Below, piece after piece: positions 25,746-34,240 of a stretch of 35,557 bases of DNA. Made by a program: the position numbers and the translations under genes. The notes beneath the pieces are model-generated. The model made no database searches and was not told the origin of the DNA. It saw only the letters and a list, made by a program, of their open reading frames with translations. Source of the DNA: Flavobacterium sp. (GTDB taxonomy: Bacteria > Bacteroidota > Bacteroidia > Flavobacteriales > Flavobacteriaceae); contig JAGORP010000009.1 in the NCBI GenBank assembly GCA_018062725.1, positions 1-35,557 on the forward strand. Reading direction: 5' to 3'. Numbering within the stretch: the stretch's first letter is position 1; the number at the start of each line of letters is the position of its first letter.

Positions 25746-26243
25746 ATGGCATCTATAACATTAGGCGGAAACGCTGTAAATACATCTGGAGAACTTCCTA
25801 AAATTGGTACAAAAGCACCAAATTTTAAACTTATTAAAACCGATTTGTCGTCTGCATCTTTAGAAGATTACAAAGGCACTAAATTGGTTTTAAACATTTT
25901 CCCAAGCATTGATACGGGAACGTGTGCCACTTCTGTTCGAAAATTTAACGAAACAGCAAGTACATTAGAAAATACAAAAGTTTTATGTATTTCACGTGAT
26001 TTACCGTTTGCTCAAAAGCGTTTTTGTGGAGCGGAAGGCCTAGAAAATGTTGAAAATTTATCCGATTTCAAAGATGGTAGTTTTGGAAAAGATTACGGAT
26101 TAGAGATTGCCGATTCAGTTTTAGCCGGATTGCACTCAAGAGTAGTTATCATTTTAGACGAAAATGGTGTCGTTAAATATACCGAACAAGTTCCTGAAAT
26201 TGCCAACGAACCTAATTATGAATCTGCTTTAGCTGCCCTATAA
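25746..26243 (+). CDS. tpx: Thiol peroxidase Tpx
   Basis: This atypical 2-Cys peroxiredoxin reduces lipid and alkyl hydroperoxides using thioredoxin. The peroxidatic cysteine is C60 in DTGTCATSVRKFNE and the resolving cysteine is C94 in RFCGAEG, the exact E. coli spacing. The N-terminal MASITLGGNAV is characteristic. The length of 165 is normal. It is divergent from arsR, and the dgkA start directly abuts its stop codon, so the two form a unit. Third peroxide-removing enzyme of the window. Confidence 0.95.
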   Translation: MASITLGGNAVNTSGELPKIGTKAPNFKLIKTDLSSASLEDYKGTKLVLNIFPSIDTGTCATSVRKFNETASTLENTKVLCISRDLPFAQKRFCGAEGLENVENLSDFKDGSFGKDYGLEIADSVLAGLHSRVVIILDENGVVKYTEQVPEIANEPNYESALAAL

Positions 26244-26618
26244 ATGAAATTTCAAAAAGATGATACCTTATTTACAGGAAGATTAAAAAGTATTGGCTTT
26301 GCTGCCAAAGGAGCTTTCAAACTTATAACCACCGAACATAGCGTAATGGTGCAATCTTCTTTAGTAATAATCATGACTATAGCGGGATTTGTTTGTAATA
26401 TTTCAAGAGAAGAATGGATGTTTCAAGTCTTTGCTTTCGGTTTAGTCTTAAGTATTGAAGGTTTGAATACAGCGGTAGAAAAAATTGCCGATTTCATTCA
26501 CCCGGACTATCATGAACGTATTGGTTTCATTAAAGACATTGCTGCCGGAGCTGTATTCTTTGCTGCGCTAACAGCCCTGTCAATTGGAGCCTTAATTTAC
26601 ATTCCAAGATTAGTTTAA
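26244..26618 (+). CDS. dgkA: Diacylglycerol/undecaprenol kinase
   Basis: The 124-residue inner-membrane kinase has three membrane helices. The family signature EGLNTAVEKIADF (about 73-85) and KDIAAGAVF (about 98-106) contain the catalytic glutamate, asparagine and aspartate. Short DgkA-like proteins in Bacteroidota phosphorylate diacylglycerol or undecaprenol; which one is not readable. It begins immediately after the tpx stop. ftsK follows after a 43-bp gap. Confidence 0.9.
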   Translation: MKFQKDDTLFTGRLKSIGFAAKGAFKLITTEHSVMVQSSLVIIMTIAGFVCNISREEWMFQVFAFGLVLSIEGLNTAVEKIADFIHPDYHERIGFIKDIAAGAVFFAALTALSIGALIYIPRLV

Positions 26619-26661
26619 TTCCTAAGAATCCCTATTTTTGTTTAAATCGTAACAAGTAGTA

Positions 26662-29151
26662 ATGGCCAAATCAAAAAAGAAAGAAACTAGTACCGTAGAA
26701 CCAGATGAAACAAGTGTTTTTAGTCGTTTTGCTCCTAGTCGTCAACATAAAATTACCATTGGTGTATTATTGGTTTTACTCGCCATTGCTTTGGCTGTTT
26801 CGTTCATTTCTTATTTTGTAAATGGGAAGTTCGACCAAAGCGAATTACAAGATTTTACCAATCGAAACGCTGAAGTTCAAAACTGGTTGGGTAAATTCGG
26901 TGCTTTTTTATCCGATTTCTTTATTTATAAAGGTTTCGGAGTAGCCTCTTTCCTACTAGTACGCTTACTTTTTTTGACCGGAGCTTATCTGGTTTTAGAT
27001 TTAGCTGTTTCGAAACTTAAAAAAACATGGTTTTGGGACATGTTTGTCATCATCATACTTTCAATTCTTTTTGGCTTTTTTAGTCAGTCCCTACCCGAAT
27101 TAGGAGGCGTTATCGGCTACGAAATGAACGCTTTTTCTCAAGATTACATCGGAAAAGCTGGAACATTATTAGCCTTAATTTTCGGAATTGTTATTTATCT
27201 TATTTTCAAAATAAAAGTATCTCCCGATAAAATCAAAAATGCTTTCGAATCAACTAAAAAAGAAATCAACAACGACTTAAATACACCCGTAACTTCTACT
27301 TCTGGAGCCTATAACCTTGAAGAATTTGCGGTAAATGACGATGATGATCTCCTTGATACTACTTCCGATTCTTTACTAACCACTCCAAATCGCAATGATT
27401 TTGAAGAAAATGTAGAAGAATTAGGCGAAATGACCCTAAAAACGACTCCTTCCCAATTCGAAATCAACAAAGAGGACTTAAAACCGACTATTGGAACTGC
27501 ATCCGAATTATCCCTAAATATTAGCAAACCAGCTGAAGAAGAAATACAACATGCTCCCGATGAGTTAGTCATTGAAAAAGTCGAAGAAGAAGATATTATT
27601 GAAGAAAACTTAGCTGCGAAATTGGTATCCCATTTCGGAGAATTTGACCCTACATTAGAATTATCTAATTACAAATTCCCAACCATCGATTTATTAAAAG
27701 ATTATGGAACAGGCGGAATTACCATCAATCAGGCGGAATTAGAAGAAAACAAAAACCGAATCGTCGAAACACTTCGCAATTATAAAATTGACATTGCTCA
27801 AATTAAAGCGACTGTTGGACCATCGGTAACCTTATATGAAATTGTTCCGGAAGCGGGAATTCGTATTTCCAAAATTAAAAGTTTAGAAGACGATATCGCT
27901 TTATCTCTTTCGGCACTCGGAATTCGTATCATCGCACCAATGCCTGGAAAAGGAACCATTGGTATCGAAGTGCCGAACAAGAACCCAACAATGGTGCCAA
28001 TGAAAGGGGTTATTGCTTCGGCTAAATTCCAAGAAGCGGAAATGGAATTACCTATTGCATTAGGAAAAACGATCTCCAACGAAACCTTCGTAGTAGATTT
28101 GGCTAAAATGCCTCACTTATTGATGGCAGGTGCTACCGGACAAGGGAAATCGGTAGGATTGAATGCGGTGTTGACGTCGCTTTTGTACAAGAAACACCCT
28201 GCCGAAGTCAAATTTGTATTGGTCGATCCTAAAAAAGTAGAGTTAACGCTTTTCAATAAGATTGAAAGACATTACTTGGCCAAACTTCCCGATACGGAAG
28301 ATGCGATTATCACCGATAATTCAAAAGTAATTACCACCTTAAATTCGCTTTGTGTGGAAATGGACAATCGTTATTCTTTACTAAAAGATGCGATGGTGCG
28401 TAACATCAAAGAATACAACGAAAAATTCAAACAACGCAAGCTAAATCCGGAAAACGGACACCGTTTCTTACCTTATATCGTTTTAGTTGTCGATGAGTTT
28501 GCCGATTTGATTATGACGGCTGGTAAAGAAGTCGAAACCCCTATTGCTCGTTTGGCGCAGCTAGCTCGTGCCATCGGAATTCACTTAATTATTGCTACCC
28601 AACGTCCTTCGGTAAATGTTATAACTGGTATGATTAAAGCCAATTTTCCGGCACGTATTGCTTTTAGAGTAACTTCCAAAATAGATTCAAGAACGATTTT
28701 AGATTCTGGAGGTGCCGATCAATTGATAGGTCGTGGAGACATGTTGTTTTCTAATGGAAATGATTTGGTGCGTGTACAATGTGCGTTTGTTGATACACCC
28801 GAAGTAGAAAAAATCACTGATTTTATCGGTTCTCAAAAAGCGTATGCGACCGCTTATTTACTTCCAGAGTTCATTGGAGAAGATAGTGGCATAAGTCTTG
28901 ATATAGACATCTCTGAAAGAGATACTTTGTTTAGAGATGCTGCCGAAGTAATTGTCACCGCACAACAAGGTTCTGCTTCCTTAATTCAACGCAAATTGAA
29001 ATTGGGATACAACCGAGCTGGACGATTAATTGATCAATTAGAAGCCGCTGGAATCGTTGGTCCATTCGAAGGAAGTAAAGCACGTTCGGTAAACATTCCT
29101 GACTTAGTCTCTTTGGAACAATTTTTTATGAACGAAAAAAACAACAGTTAA
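26662..29151 (+). CDS. ftsK: DNA translocase FtsK
   Basis: The 829-residue protein coordinates chromosome segregation with division. It has four N-terminal membrane helices (within about 30-185), a short acidic linker (about 190-330) with no long Pro/Gln tract, the alpha/beta RecA-like motor with Walker A GATGQGKS (about 490-497) and Walker B in LPYIVLVVDEFADLI. A winged-helix gamma domain ends the protein (SLIQRKLKLGYNRAGRLIDQLE), which reads KOPS-like sites. The linker is shorter than in E. coli. The LolA-like gene starts 1 bp after its stop. Confidence 0.96.
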   Translation: MAKSKKKETSTVEPDETSVFSRFAPSRQHKITIGVLLVLLAIALAVSFISYFVNGKFDQSELQDFTNRNAEVQNWLGKFGAFLSDFFIYKGFGVASFLLVRLLFLTGAYLVLDLAVSKLKKTWFWDMFVIIILSILFGFFSQSLPELGGVIGYEMNAFSQDYIGKAGTLLALIFGIVIYLIFKIKVSPDKIKNAFESTKKEINNDLNTPVTSTSGAYNLEEFAVNDDDDLLDTTSDSLLTTPNRNDFEENVEELGEMTLKTTPSQFEINKEDLKPTIGTASELSLNISKPAEEEIQHAPDELVIEKVEEEDIIEENLAAKLVSHFGEFDPTLELSNYKFPTIDLLKDYGTGGITINQAELEENKNRIVETLRNYKIDIAQIKATVGPSVTLYEIVPEAGIRISKIKSLEDDIALSLSALGIRIIAPMPGKGTIGIEVPNKNPTMVPMKGVIASAKFQEAEMELPIALGKTISNETFVVDLAKMPHLLMAGATGQGKSVGLNAVLTSLLYKKHPAEVKFVLVDPKKVELTLFNKIERHYLAKLPDTEDAIITDNSKVITTLNSLCVEMDNRYSLLKDAMVRNIKEYNEKFKQRKLNPENGHRFLPYIVLVVDEFADLIMTAGKEVETPIARLAQLARAIGIHLIIATQRPSVNVITGMIKANFPARIAFRVTSKIDSRTILDSGGADQLIGRGDMLFSNGNDLVRVQCAFVDTPEVEKITDFIGSQKAYATAYLLPEFIGEDSGISLDIDISERDTLFRDAAEVIVTAQQGSASLIQRKLKLGYNRAGRLIDQLEAAGIVGPFEGSKARSVNIPDLVSLEQFFMNEKNNS

Positions 29152-29152
29152 A

Positions 29153-29791
29153 ATGAAAAAATTACTTGCAATACTAGTCGTATTATTTGGTTTACAAATT
29201 CAGGCCCAAAATACAGACAAAGCAAAAGCCCTGTTAGACAAAGTAACAGCCAAAGTAAAATCATACAAAAACATTCAAATTGATTTTAAATACGCGTTGC
29301 AAAACACAAAAGAAAACATCAATCAAACCAATAAAGGGAATGTTACCCTAAGCGGCAATCAATACATTTTAAATTTCATGGGAGTAACTAAAATGTGCGA
29401 CGGTGCAAAGGTTTACACTATTTCCAAGGAAGACGAAGAAATCTCGATTGCTAAAATTGGAGGGGAAGACGATGCCGATACGCCTGCTAAAATGCTGACT
29501 TTTTTCAATAAAGGATTCAAATATGCTTGGGACATAACACAAAACGTAGCAGGGAAAAAAATTCAATATGTAAAACTGACTCCTATTAGCTCAAAAGACG
29601 ACAGAAAACAGATTTTAGTTGGAATCAACACGGCAACCAACATGATTCACAATACGATTACAGTGAATAAAAACGGAACCAGAGTAACGTTGACTGTTAA
29701 TTCTTTGAAAACAAATGCGGCATTACCAAAAAATCATTTTACTTTTGTCAAATCAAAATACCCGAATTACTATATAAACAACCTGGATTAA
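29153..29791 (+). CDS. lolA: LolA-like outer-membrane lipoprotein carrier
   Basis: The 212-residue periplasmic protein has a signal peptide (about 1-18, ending IQAQ). The LolA/LolB fold is suggested by the segment ALLDKVTAKVKSYKNIQIDFKYAL and the closed half-barrel strands with NGTRVTLTVNSLKTN. It should carry lipoproteins from the inner to the outer membrane. Pairing with an LptF/G permease immediately downstream puts two envelope-building genes together. It lies 1 bp after ftsK, the usual Bacteroidota order. Confidence 0.82.
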   Translation: MKKLLAILVVLFGLQIQAQNTDKAKALLDKVTAKVKSYKNIQIDFKYALQNTKENINQTNKGNVTLSGNQYILNFMGVTKMCDGAKVYTISKEDEEISIAKIGGEDDADTPAKMLTFFNKGFKYAWDITQNVAGKKIQYVKLTPISSKDDRKQILVGINTATNMIHNTITVNKNGTRVTLTVNSLKTNAALPKNHFTFVKSKYPNYYINNLD

Positions 29792-29798
29792 CCAGCAA

Positions 29799-31247
29799 AT
29801 GAAAATCCTCGATAGATATTTATTAAAAACGTACTTGATTACATTTACTTCGGTATTTGTAATCTTGTTTTTTATATTCATACTACAAACCGTTTGGTTA
29901 TTTATTTCCGAATTAGCAGGAAAAGACTTAGATATATTCATGATCCTTAAGTTCTTAGCCTTTGCTTCGCCGAAATTAGTGCCTATGGTGCTCCCGTTAA
30001 CTGTTTTGTTGGCATCCATCATGACTTTTGGTGATTTGGCCGAAAATTATGAATTTGCAGCCATGAAATCGGCCGGCGTTTCCTTTCAAAGAACCTTAAA
30101 AATCTTAATCATATTTATTTTCGGATTGAGCATTTGTACCTTTTTCTTTGCCAACAATGTGATTCCTTTTGCCGAATATAAATTCATCAACTTCCGTAAA
30201 AATCTAGCACAAGTTAAACCCGCCATGGCCATTGCTGAAGGGCAGTTTAGTGATATCGGGAACATCAACATCAAAGTAGATAAAAAAAGTGGTGAAAAAG
30301 GAGAACACCTAAAAGGCGTGACCATTCACAAAAAATCGAATCTAGGAGAAGGTGCCAAAACAGTCATCAAATCTAAAAGAGGAGAATTAATTAGTTCGGA
30401 AGACTCAAATTTGTTGCAATTAGTATTATTGGATGGTTATTATTATGAAGACATCTCCCCAAAAGATTACAGAGAACGTCAAAAAATGCCATTTGCCAAA
30501 GTATTTTTCAAAAAATACAACATCAACATCGATTTGTCAAAATTGGATATGGATGCTGGTTTCGAAGATGAAATCAAGAACACCAATACTATGCTAAAAA
30601 TTAGTGATTTGCAGTACTCTCTTGATTCCTTATCCAAAACTTATAAAAAGGATATCAAATATTTTTCGGGTTATACCTACAACCGCTATGGTTTAAACAG
30701 TGATTACAATGTTGATACTACAAAAATTGCCAAACCTAAAACACCCGAATTAACAAGTATTTTAGACATTAATGGACAACAAAAAGTATTAGAAGTAGCT
30801 TATAGTGATGCAACCAGTATCAAACAAAACTTTGATATTAGTGAAGTCGGATTTCAAGCCCGACAAAAAGAACTCAATAGCTTTGAATTTTCCATTTATG
30901 AAAAGTTCGTCATTGCTTACGGTTGCCTATTGATGTTCTTTATCGGCGCACCATTAGGAGCTATTATCAGAAAAGGTGGATTGGGATTACCAATTGTATT
31001 TGCCATGCTTATCTTTATCTTTTTCCATTTCGTGAATACCTTTGGAAAAAAATTCGCACAAGAATCGGGGGTAACGCCTTTAATAGGTGCCCTACTCTCC
31101 TCCCTTATATTAACGCCATTGGCCATTTATTTGACTAAAAAAGCAATTAGTGACAATGGAGATGTTAACTTTGATTTTATTACGGAACCTTTCCGAAAAA
31201 TAATAGATTTTATACAACGCAACAAAACACAACAAAATGTCAACTGA
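29799..31247 (+). CDS. LptF/LptG-family permease
   Basis: The 482-residue inner-membrane protein has three helices at each end (about 12-120 and 365-450) flanking a large periplasmic beta-jellyroll domain. This is the YjgP/YjgQ architecture of the LPS-exporting ABC permease. Bacteroidota often carry a single such gene in this context, and F versus G cannot be told apart. The periplasmic domain is longer than in E. coli. The ribBA start overlaps its stop by 11 bp. Confidence 0.88.
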   Translation: MKILDRYLLKTYLITFTSVFVILFFIFILQTVWLFISELAGKDLDIFMILKFLAFASPKLVPMVLPLTVLLASIMTFGDLAENYEFAAMKSAGVSFQRTLKILIIFIFGLSICTFFFANNVIPFAEYKFINFRKNLAQVKPAMAIAEGQFSDIGNINIKVDKKSGEKGEHLKGVTIHKKSNLGEGAKTVIKSKRGELISSEDSNLLQLVLLDGYYYEDISPKDYRERQKMPFAKVFFKKYNINIDLSKLDMDAGFEDEIKNTNTMLKISDLQYSLDSLSKTYKKDIKYFSGYTYNRYGLNSDYNVDTTKIAKPKTPELTSILDINGQQKVLEVAYSDATSIKQNFDISEVGFQARQKELNSFEFSIYEKFVIAYGCLLMFFIGAPLGAIIRKGGLGLPIVFAMLIFIFFHFVNTFGKKFAQESGVTPLIGALLSSLILTPLAIYLTKKAISDNGDVNFDFITEPFRKIIDFIQRNKTQQNVN

Positions 31248-32370
31248 CACTATTATCTTAAACACTATTGAAGAAGCCATTGAAGACATTCGTCAAGGCA
31301 AAGTAATCATCGTAGTAGATGATGAAGACCGAGAAAACGAAGGTGATTTCCTGGCTGCTGCCGAAAAAATAACACCGGAAATGGTCAACTTTATGGCCAC
31401 ACACGGACGAGGTTTAATTTGTACCCCGCTGACCGAAAGCCGCTGTAAAGAATTAGGCTTACGTGCGATGGTTTCTAATAATACTGACCACATGGAAACG
31501 GCTTTTACCGTTTCAGTCGATTTAAAAGGACACGGTGTAACCACTGGGATTTCTGCAGCCGATAGAGCCAAAACCATCCAAGCGCTAGTCAATCCCGATA
31601 CCAAACCTTTCGATTTAGCACGTCCGGGACATATCTTCCCTTTAATCGCTAAGCAAGGCGGTGTTTTAAGAAGAACTGGTCATACCGAAGCTGCGATTGA
31701 TTTTGCGCGTTTAGCAGGCTTTAAATCGGCAGGTGTGATTGTAGAAATCATGAACGAAGATGGTACTATGGCAAGACTTCCTCAATTGGTAGAAGTCGCT
31801 AAAAAATTCGATTTGAAATTGGTTTCTATTGAAGCATTGGTAGCCTACCGCATGCAACACGATAGTTTGATTGTCAAAAAGGAAGATTTCGATATCGAAA
31901 CCCGATTCGGCACGTTCAGAATGCGTGCATACGAGCAAACGACTAACAAGCAAATCCATATTGCTTTAACCAAAGGCACTTGGAATACGGGAGAACCGGT
32001 TTTAACCAGAATCAACTCTTCACAAGTCAACAATGACTTACTAGGCACGTTAACCAACAATGCCGACAAGCAATTAGATGATATGTTCAAAGTGATTAAT
32101 GAGCAAGGTCAAGGAGCAGTGATATTTGTCAACCAAGATATGCAATCAGTAAGTTTGTTAAATCGTATTACCGAATTAAAAGAATTACAACAACAAGGTG
32201 AGATGAAAGCCCCAAAAATTGTTATTGATAGCAAAGACTACGGCATTGGAGCCCAAATTTTACATGATATAGATATTACTAAAATACGATTAGTATCAAA
32301 TACCGAAGTGGGAAAACGTGTGGGAATGATTGGTTATGGCTTGGAAATTGTAGAATACGTAAACTATTAA
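31237..32370 (+). CDS. ribB: RibBA with intact DHBP synthase and degenerate GTP cyclohydrolase II domain
   Basis: Residues about 5-206 form 3,4-dihydroxy-2-butanone-4-phosphate synthase (RibB), which turns ribulose 5-phosphate into a riboflavin precursor. The acidic loop [13 protein letters not shown] (27-39), the histidine-rich ARPGHIFPL and RRTGHTEA are intact. Residues about 215-377 have the RibA fold, but the zinc-binding Cys of HSECLTGD...RCDCG is replaced (SSQVNND at 261-267, no cysteine through 282) and the QEGRGIGL loop is lost ([12 protein letters not shown]). This half should not be an active cyclohydrolase. It starts inside the permease stop region. A second, true RibA must exist elsewhere. 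Confidence 0.9.
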   Translation: MSTDTIILNTIEEAIEDIRQGKVIIVVDDEDRENEGDFLAAAEKITPEMVNFMATHGRGLICTPLTESRCKELGLRAMVSNNTDHMETAFTVSVDLKGHGVTTGISAADRAKTIQALVNPDTKPFDLARPGHIFPLIAKQGGVLRRTGHTEAAIDFARLAGFKSAGVIVEIMNEDGTMARLPQLVEVAKKFDLKLVSIEALVAYRMQHDSLIVKKEDFDIETRFGTFRMRAYEQTTNKQIHIALTKGTWNTGEPVLTRINSSQVNNDLLGTLTNNADKQLDDMFKVINEQGQGAVIFVNQDMQSVSLLNRITELKELQQQGEMKAPKIVIDSKDYGIGAQILHDIDITKIRLVSNTEVGKRVGMIGYGLEIVEYVNY

Positions 32371-32441
32371 AAATATTTTTATTTCTAAAGCAAACGAAAT
32401 GAAAGAGTTAAAAAATATTTCTATTATTTCTTTTCAAAACA

Positions 32442-32472
32442 TTTGCAGAAACGAAAAACAGTGCTATATTTG
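32442..32472 (+). promoter_or_regulatory. tRNA-Ser promoter, TTTG-N19-TATATTTG
   Basis: TTTG at 32442-32445 and TATATTTG at 32465-32472 have 19-bp spacing. The following GCACTCGCAATC is nearly identical to the tRNA-Arg leader. Confidence 0.8.
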
Positions 32473-32505
32473 CACTCGCAATCGGAAACGATAGCATCAC
32501 TCACT

Positions 32506-32590
32506 GGAGAAATGGCAGAGTGGTCGAATGCGGCAGTCTTGAAAACTGTTGACTGTAACAGGTCCGGGGGTTCGAATCCCTCTTTCTCCG
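32506..32590 (+). tRNA. tRNA-Ser(TGA)
   Basis: The 85-nt class II tRNA has acceptor GGAGAAA/TTTCTCC and anticodon stem GCAGT/ACTGT with loop CTTGAAA (anticodon TGA). It has a long variable arm and T arm GGGGG/CCCTC-like with TTCGAAT. The discriminator is G. CCA is not encoded. The 208-bp repeats begin at its last base. Confidence 0.95.
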
Positions 32591-33042
32591 CAAAAGAAAC
32601 CCGAAACGAAAGTTTCGGGTTTTTTGTTTTCAGACCGCGTCAAAAGTTCACTTTTGCAGGCGAGAGGAAAACAAAAAAACAAGGCTTTGCAAAAGCCGTA
32701 GGGTTTCTTTTGCAGGTTCACCCTCAAGGGAACTACGAAGTTAATCCCTTAAAAAAATACCTGACTGCCACTGGCAGTCCTCCTCTTAATATCAAATGCA
32801 AAAGAAACCCGAAACTTTCGTTTCGGGTTTTTTGTTTTCAGACCGCGTTAAAAGTTCACTTTTGCAGGCGAGAGGAAAACAAAAAAACAAGGCTTTGCAA
32901 AAGCCGTAGGGTTTCTTTTGCAGGTTCACCCCCAAGGGATCTACGAAGTTAATCCCTTAAAAAAATACCTGACTGCCACTGGCAGTCCTCCTCTTAATAT
33001 CAAATGCAAAAGAAACCCGAAACTTTCGTTTCGGTTTTTTTG
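32590..33042. repeat. 208-bp tandem repeat, two full copies and a partial third
   Basis: Copies run 32590-32797 and 32798-33005, with a partial third from 33006 to about 33042; the period is exactly 208 bp. The full copies differ at three scattered bases plus the 4-nt loop of the first hairpin. Each begins GCAAAAGAAACCC, whose exact reverse complement GGGTTTCTTTTGC lies 111 bp downstream (32701 and 32909), so a 124-bp element is bounded by 13-bp inverted ends. Within each copy hairpins occur: GGCTTT/AAAGCC and GACTGCC/GGCAGTC. The first hairpin (CCCGAAAC/GTTTCGGG with T run) is a terminator. No convincing ORF spans it. Confidence 0.85.
32597..32625 (+). terminator. Terminator after tRNA-Ser
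   Basis: The 11-bp stem AAACCCGAAAC/GTTTCGGGTTT has loop GAAA and a following T run. Copies of it recur at 32805 and 33013 with loop TTTC, the reverse complement of GAAA. Confidence 0.85.
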
Positions 33043-33078
33043 TTGATATAAAGTGTCAAAAAAACTCATTACCGTAAT

Positions 33079-33162
33079 GTCATTGAGAGCGCAACGCAGT
33101 GGAGCGAAGCAATCTCAGGAATGTTACTAGAATCATAAGATTGCTTCGTTCCTCGTCATGAC
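33079..33162. repeat. Dispersed-type palindromic repeat
   Basis: The 84-bp imperfect palindrome starts GTCATTGAGAGCG, has GGAGCGAAGCAATCT on the left arm and AGATTGCTTCGTTCC near the right, and ends CGTCATGAC. The pattern is that of a repeat I know to be scattered through intergenic regions of many Bacteroidota genomes. It has no coding role. Confidence 0.65.
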
Positions 33163-33320
33163 CTTCAACTTGATGAACTTAATTCGTACTGGTCGCTTCG
33201 TGAACCACAGCCTCCGCCAACTGTTCCCTGAAGTGTTATACCCCATCCGCCGGGCTCTCAGACCCTCGAAGCCGAAGTACTCTCAGCCGTTTAGTTCCAA
33301 TGTATCAGAAAATAGAAATC
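33163..33320 (-). other. GC-richer non-coding stretch of unknown origin
   Basis: This stretch is visibly richer in G and C than the surroundings. On the minus strand a stop-free frame runs 49 codons (33136-33282) and would read GLRARRMGYNTSGN, ending in the palindromic repeat, but it has no convincing start or promoter. I see no rRNA, tRNA or transposase similarity. It may belong to a larger repeat unit with the element at 33079. Confidence 0.35.
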
Positions 33321-33428
33321 AGTAGAGTACTGACTTTCAATTCAAAACAGACGACAAAAGATCTTTATTTTTATAAATATCAACTACGTTATATGATAAT
33401 TGACAGCTATTATTAATTAAATTATAAA

Positions 33429-33436
33429 TACTTTTG
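33429..33436 (+). promoter_or_regulatory. -7 box TACTTTTG of the Rrf2 gene
   Basis: An exact TAnnTTTG match lies 18 bp upstream of the ATG at 33455. No good -33 element is at the normal spacing. Confidence 0.45.
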
Positions 33437-33454
33437 AAGTAAAATTTAATAATT

Positions 33455-33889
33455 ATGTTTTCTAAAACATGTGAATACGGATTAAGAGCTACTATATTTA
33501 TCGCTTCTGAATCAGCAAAAGACAGAAAAATTAGTCAAAAAGAAATTGCTGAAGAAATTGATTCGCCAATGGCTTTTACTGCCAAAATTTTACAAAAGTT
33601 AGTTCATAAGAATATTGTACAATCAGCAAAAGGATCTGGGGGTGGTTTTTATGTAGAAAAACACAATTCAAAAAAAATAAAATTTATTGAAATAATTGAA
33701 GCTCTTGAATGTGATTCTGTAATTACTGGTTGTGGATTAGGATTAAAAAACTGTTCAGAAGAACATCCTTGCCCTGTACATGAAAAATTCAAAGTCATTA
33801 AAGCAAATCTTATACATATGTTTGAAAATACTACTTTGGAAGAATTAGCTTCAGGAATTAAAAAGGGAAATACTTTTTTGCGTTATTAA
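33455..33889 (+). CDS. Rrf2-family transcriptional regulator
   Basis: The 144-residue winged-helix regulator begins MFSKTCEYGLRATIFIA, typical of Rrf2. The recognition region is AKILQKLVHKNIVQSAKGSGGGF (about 45-67). A cysteine set in the second half (ALECDSV, ITGCGLGLKNCSEEHPCPVH) matches the three-cysteine pattern that holds an iron-sulfur cluster in IscR/NsrR. Nitric oxide or Fe-S status is therefore a likely signal, and the adjacent cytochrome and hemerythrin/DUF438-PAS genes fit an NO or nitrogen-oxide response. It is transcribed alone. Target genes are not visible. Confidence 0.85.
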   Translation: MFSKTCEYGLRATIFIASESAKDRKISQKEIAEEIDSPMAFTAKILQKLVHKNIVQSAKGSGGGFYVEKHNSKKIKFIEIIEALECDSVITGCGLGLKNCSEEHPCPVHEKFKVIKANLIHMFENTTLEELASGIKKGNTFLRY

Positions 33890-34167
33890 TTTACTGATAA
33901 AATCATAAATACGCATAATTAAATAAGACTATATCAATATCAATCTAAATACAAAACATAAAATTATTTCTTTTAAAAACGTCAAATCTAAAGAACAAAT
34001 ATGGATTGCATATACCTGCCAGAATTGAGTCAATTAGACTGGGTGAAGCGTATGTATTTATTCAAAAGAAAAGCGTGATTGATTGTAAAGCTCCTAAAAT
34101 ATACTTCTGACACCTCTATTCAAAAAAACAGTTTTAATTTCTAATCTTCTCATTATAAAACTAAAAA
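33890..34167. other. Intergenic gap with no recognised feature
   Basis: This 278-bp gap (about 350 bp to the next gene with the terminator included) holds no ORF with coding character. The only short open frame begins ATG at about 34000 and reads 25 codons, MDCIYLPELSQL onward, with no recognisable relative. No repeat or hairpin was found apart from the terminator at 34168. Confidence 0.5.
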
Positions 34168-34195
34168 AATAAAGCGGAACAAGTCCCGCTTTATT
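34168..34195 (-). terminator. Terminator of the cytochrome c gene
   Basis: The 10-bp stem AATAAAGCGG/CCGCTTTATT with an 8-nt loop is followed by a U tract on the minus strand, about 45 bp after the stop. Confidence 0.85.
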
Positions 34196-34240
34196 TCAAT
34201 AATTAATTCTAAAAAGTAATCTGATGAAGAGTTTTATAAG

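Noticed and set aside
29753..30325. Minus-strand frames of 79-89 codons inside the LptF/G permease gene
   Set aside because: They are opposite a well-supported gene and have no family likeness.
32497..32727. A 76-codon minus-strand frame containing [16 protein letters not shown]
   Set aside because: This is the antisense of tRNA-Ser, a well-known source of spurious proteins in databases.
32443..32952. A 169-codon plus-strand open frame over tRNA-Ser and the tandem repeats
   Set aside because: It begins before and reads through the tRNA and continues through two repeats and hairpins; coding character is absent.
32590..33042. CRISPR array
   Set aside because: The repeat unit is 208 bp with no short conserved repeats and unique spacers, and no cas gene is present.
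33998..34075. 25-codon frame MDCIYLPELSQL... in the gap before the cytochrome gene
   Set aside because: It is short, with no promoter or recognisable homologue; may be a remnant, but I cannot support it.
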